Origin: Scleropages formosus
Lineage: Eukaryota > Chordata > Actinopteri > Osteoglossiformes > Osteoglossidae
NCBI RefSeq assembly: GCF_900964775.1
Contig: NC_041814.1
Span: 11,084,860 to 11,148,859 of the forward strand
DNA: 64,000 bases
Reading direction: 5' to 3'
This document shows, piece after piece, positions 60,936 to 64,000 of this stretch. Below the pieces are notes generated by a model. It saw only the letters and a list, made by a program, of their open reading frames with translations. It was not told the DNA's origin and searched no databases. The position numbers and the translations under genes are program-made. Each line of letters begins with the position of its first letter. The first letter of the stretch is position 1.

Positions 60936-61203
60936 AGTAGTATATTTAGTCTGGGACAGGTGAATGAAAAACTGTGTGCACAAAAGAGGGAAAATGTCGC
61001 TGTAAAAATAAACAAGCACCAAAGACAAAAACAGATTTTTTTAATAAAAGACCTATGATCACTGAGTGTAATATGATGACTCTGCCACAGGTGAAAATCC
61101 TTTTTGCTAGTAAAATAAACAGTAAAAGATTTTGTAGTAGAATTCGTTGTCGTTTGTCGATGGTAACTTTGGTGGTTTATCCATTATCCCCATCTGCTGC
61201 TAC

Positions 61204-61316
61204 CTGCCAAAGAAGCCGGAACTCCTCCTTCGGATCGGCTCCCTGGGGCAGCGGCACCCGCGCTTTCTCCACGGAACGCGCGACCTCTTCCACGCCACAC
61301 TCGTCCTCTGTAGACG
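61204..61316 (-). other. Exon-like GC-rich block of unknown gene
   Basis: On the minus strand a polypyrimidine-poor acceptor (TATTTTCAG) opens a 113-bp frame without stops, and it closes at CTTTGGCAG followed by GTAGCA. The frame reads STEDECGVEEVARSVEKARV and then a Pro/Glu-rich part ending FRLLWQ. The base composition is much richer in GC than the surroundings. Its phase does not fit samd13. I do not recognise the protein; it may also be chance. Confidence 0.3.
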
Positions 61317-61717
61317 CTGAAAATACTGTTGACAGTTAATGGCTCTTACCGTGGCTATTTTGCAGCATCTCAGTGATATACAGCAGGGCATACAAACATT
61401 GTCCATAAGCATTATGCGAAAAAAAAAAAAAAAAACCACACACACTTTCTATATTGGATTTAACTGAGTTAGGATAACAGCACTATTACACAGGTAGAAT
61501 TTGCCACGAAGCAAGTGTTGTAAACCACGTAAAAAAGTATCAACACAACAGATATTATACAATACTGAACGAGGGTAAGTCAAATCGTATCCGGAAAAAA
61601 AGTCTGAACTTTTTAAATAAACATTACCCTGGATACTTTTAAACTTATGTTCGTACCAAATACCTGAGTGACCAGTGTGGCGTGTCACGCCTTGACACTT
61701 ACATTCTTTTATTTAGG

Positions 61718-61885
61718 TGGTGCTTTCTCCAAAAGGACTGACAATAGTAAACTACTTAGTGAATTATCCAGTTATAGAGCTGGTTCATTTTTATTGGGGC
61801 AATTTATGTAAAGTACCTTAAGGTATTACAGCAGGATGTGGGATTCAGATGTGGCTCTAACTCCTGCTACCCCACCTCTCTGGCC
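61718..61885 (-). repeat. Family B SINE, antisense, degenerate
   Basis: TTTAGGTGGTGCTTTCTCC to TAACTCCTGCTACCCCACC keeps the order tail, body, head. Confidence 0.75.
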
Positions 61886-64000
61886 TTCCCAGCAGCAACT
61901 CATGTCATTTTCATTTCTATTTTATCACAGTATAAAATAAAGTAAGCTCTACTCTCTCCGGTTTTTATTGTAATAAGGTCAAACTGATATATGCGTATGA
62001 AATTGCTTCAAGTACCAAGTAATATATGAACTGATGAATGCACTCGTTGCATGAGGAAAAGTGAGTTTTGCACTTTGATAATAACCATATAGAGTGAGAA
62101 TGGGTAACTGATACATCGTTCAACATTCTTATCCCAATAATGGCATCATGTTCAAAACAAGCTTTTCTAAATATTTGCCTGTTTCCAGGGAATGGTAGTA
62201 AAGGAACTTCACCTGCAACCAGAATATTTAAGTTGACAGTCATAAAATGAATAAATCTATCTTGTGTCAGTGGTCAGAGAAGCTTTTTTTAGTTCATCTG
62301 TAGCAATTTATTTTGTAAAACTCTACAATATAAATTATTGAAATATACACATTTTGTAGTTGAGACAAAGATGTTTGCACTGTAAAAAATAATCCTTTCA
62401 AGTTTCTTTACTTCTATGGAAGAAAAATAACCACTAATGATCATTGGGTCACTGGGCTTTCACAGAATCATCTGTTGGTAAAACCAGCTACCTCCAACTA
62501 TTAGTTGTCCAAAACAGCCTACACTTTCTTAGCTTTGTCATTTCTTTATGAAGGCCTTTTGTTTACTACTGCTCTCTCAAAAATAGGCAATACATTTTCC
62601 ATCTCAAGTTACAGTGGACCAAGAGAATGAACAAATGTAGCATCAGTGACACATTTGTGACAATACAGCAAAGAGAATCATATGAGAAAAGAAAAAAGTA
62701 CAATACCAAATGGCAGTTACATTTCAGAGCTGAGAAACAATGCAGTTCTTTTAATTCACTGAGAGGAAAAAGGTCTTAAGATAAAAATCTGCTTCTGAAG
62801 TAAAAGTGCTTTACAGAAAGAAAAAAGGAAGCCTGTCTTCTTCCTTGATAACTAGGGTGATTTTTTTTTTTTTTTTTGCATATTTTTAGTTATTTCACAC
62901 TGAGCTGAAATGATGAAATTTATCCTTCTTCAGTTTTATAGCAAATATCCCTTTCAGATTTAAAAGATTTGGAAGAAAATAAATATAATAATATACCGCC
63001 CAAAAGAGATGTAGTTTGGTAACAGAGCACCTTCTTGCCATGTATTTTATTAAATATCCTGATATTTAATCAGTGTGACTATCGTCCTATATGCTGACTC
63101 AACAGGTAGCACTTTTGCCTCATTGCTCTAAGGTTATAGGTCTGACATTGCCCCAGTTTATCAATGCAAAGTTTGCATGTTTCCCATATTTGTACCTGCA
63201 TACCACAGATGTGATGTTCTGGTAAACTGGTGACTTTATAGTGTTCTTAGTGTGTTGTTGCATTTTATAGTGATTTGCACCTATGACTCCTTGGACTGAC
63301 AGCAAATCACAAAGCACCCTACTTATAGTGCATATCAAGAAATAAATGGATAATGACTAAGTATAAGAATATTATATTTAAAGCTTAGTTATCCAGCACC
63401 TTAATGGCCTGACCTGTGCTATATTTCTCTTGAGTAGCTGGATCGAGGCTTACAGTTCACAGTGGGGCTCATTACAGGAAGAACAATGTATTTCCCTATA
63501 AGGGAATGCTAAGGTACTTGTCAGTTTACTATTTTGTCATTTATGAAAACTTGTATGAGACAGAACAAAGTGTCACTATTTCAAATAAACACATACAAGG
63601 GCGTGATTGCTACTAGTATGAATGTATAAACCACCTCAGTTCCTCCAAAACGTCAAGAAGTGTGGACTATGGCAATGTTAAATGTTTAAAATTTAAATTT
63701 ATTAGACAGCTTTTCTGTAATATGTCTATAAATACATGAGAAAACAATCATGTCTTGTGAAATGAACTGAACAAAGACTAAAATGTTGATGGTAATAAGC
63801 TGAAGCTTTTGTACTGTGCATCAGCATGTAAAATCAAGAATTATTTGGGGCATGATAAATCAAGCAGTTTTAATACACATATCAGTTTCTGCTATACTCT
63901 CTCGTAGGAGATAAATACAAGACTAAAATAAAAATGTTAAAATATGGCATTTATACAGTCTCCTGAAAACTGCCAAAAATATACGCAGAGAACTAATGAT
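61886..64000. other. Right end of window, no gene recognised
   Basis: AT-rich DNA. A short SINE-like scrap lies near 63100-63200 (GGTAGCACTTTTGCCTCATTG). The 92-residue minus frame at 61965-62243 has no recognisable family. Confidence 0.55.

Noticed and set aside
61965-62243. 92-residue minus-strand frame
   Set aside because: AT-rich, unlike any family I know, and not bounded by good splice sites in phase with another exon.

Overview
This window is nuclear DNA from a ray-finned fish, most likely a teleost. The genes have many short exons with GT-AG introns. They include an egg-yolk vitellogenin and a urate oxidase close to the fish form, and the DNA between them is full of fish-type mobile elements (tRNA-derived SINEs, V-SINE/L2-tailed repeats, Tc1-like, hAT and Tigger-like transposons, Ty3/gypsy debris). 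I suspect a bonytongue-like lineage from the dominant GT-tailed SINE, but that rests on memory and is not proven here.

Six protein-coding genes can be read exon by exon, and all six have open, in-phase reading frames from ATG to stop. In order they are: vtg (minus, 6604-16737, 35 exons, 1745 residues, with serine-rich phosvitin and a von Willebrand D domain); ctbs (plus, 28887-33459, 7 exons, 365 residues, lysosomal GH18 di-N-acetylchitobiase); rpf1 (minus, 37328-40302, 9 exons, 353 residues, Brix-domain ribosome biogenesis factor); dnase2b (minus, 42942-47075, 6 exons, 346 residues, acid DNase with both HxK motifs); uox (plus, 48380-52794, 8 exons, 298 residues, peroxisomal urate oxidase); and samd13 (minus, 55091-57054, 3 coding exons, 97 residues, small SAM-domain protein). 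From memory, this follows human chromosome 1p31 (CTBS, RPF1, DNASE2B, UOX, SAMD13), with vitellogenin next to CTBS as in egg-laying vertebrates. The genes are not an operon or a pathway; the shared theme is conserved synteny.

The rest is mostly transposon history. The left end (1-3555) is a broken Ty3/gypsy pol relic split by a 1.5 kb hAT element with an 8-bp target duplication. The 12 kb between vtg and ctbs holds a multi-layer nest: an L2-tailed SINE split by a Tc1-like element with long IR/DR-type ends, itself invaded by two GT-tailed SINEs and a Tigger-like element. There is also a solo LTR and a LINE scrap. A hAT element sits 140 bp upstream of the rpf1 start codon. A Tc1-like element fills ctbs intron 6, and an older Tc1 relic lies just upstream of uox. 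At least 15 copies or fragments of the GT-tailed SINE are present, and many seed GT/CA microsatellites. The right end (61.4-64 kb) has no gene I can recognise, although one exon-like GC-rich block (61204-61316, minus) is unexplained.

I found no CRISPR array, rRNA or genuine tRNA gene, and no convincing undescribed biological system. The most notable structures are the transposon nest, the IR/DR ends and the near-pure AGC phosvitin exon. Exon borders were set by hand from splice sites, phase and remembered family sequences.
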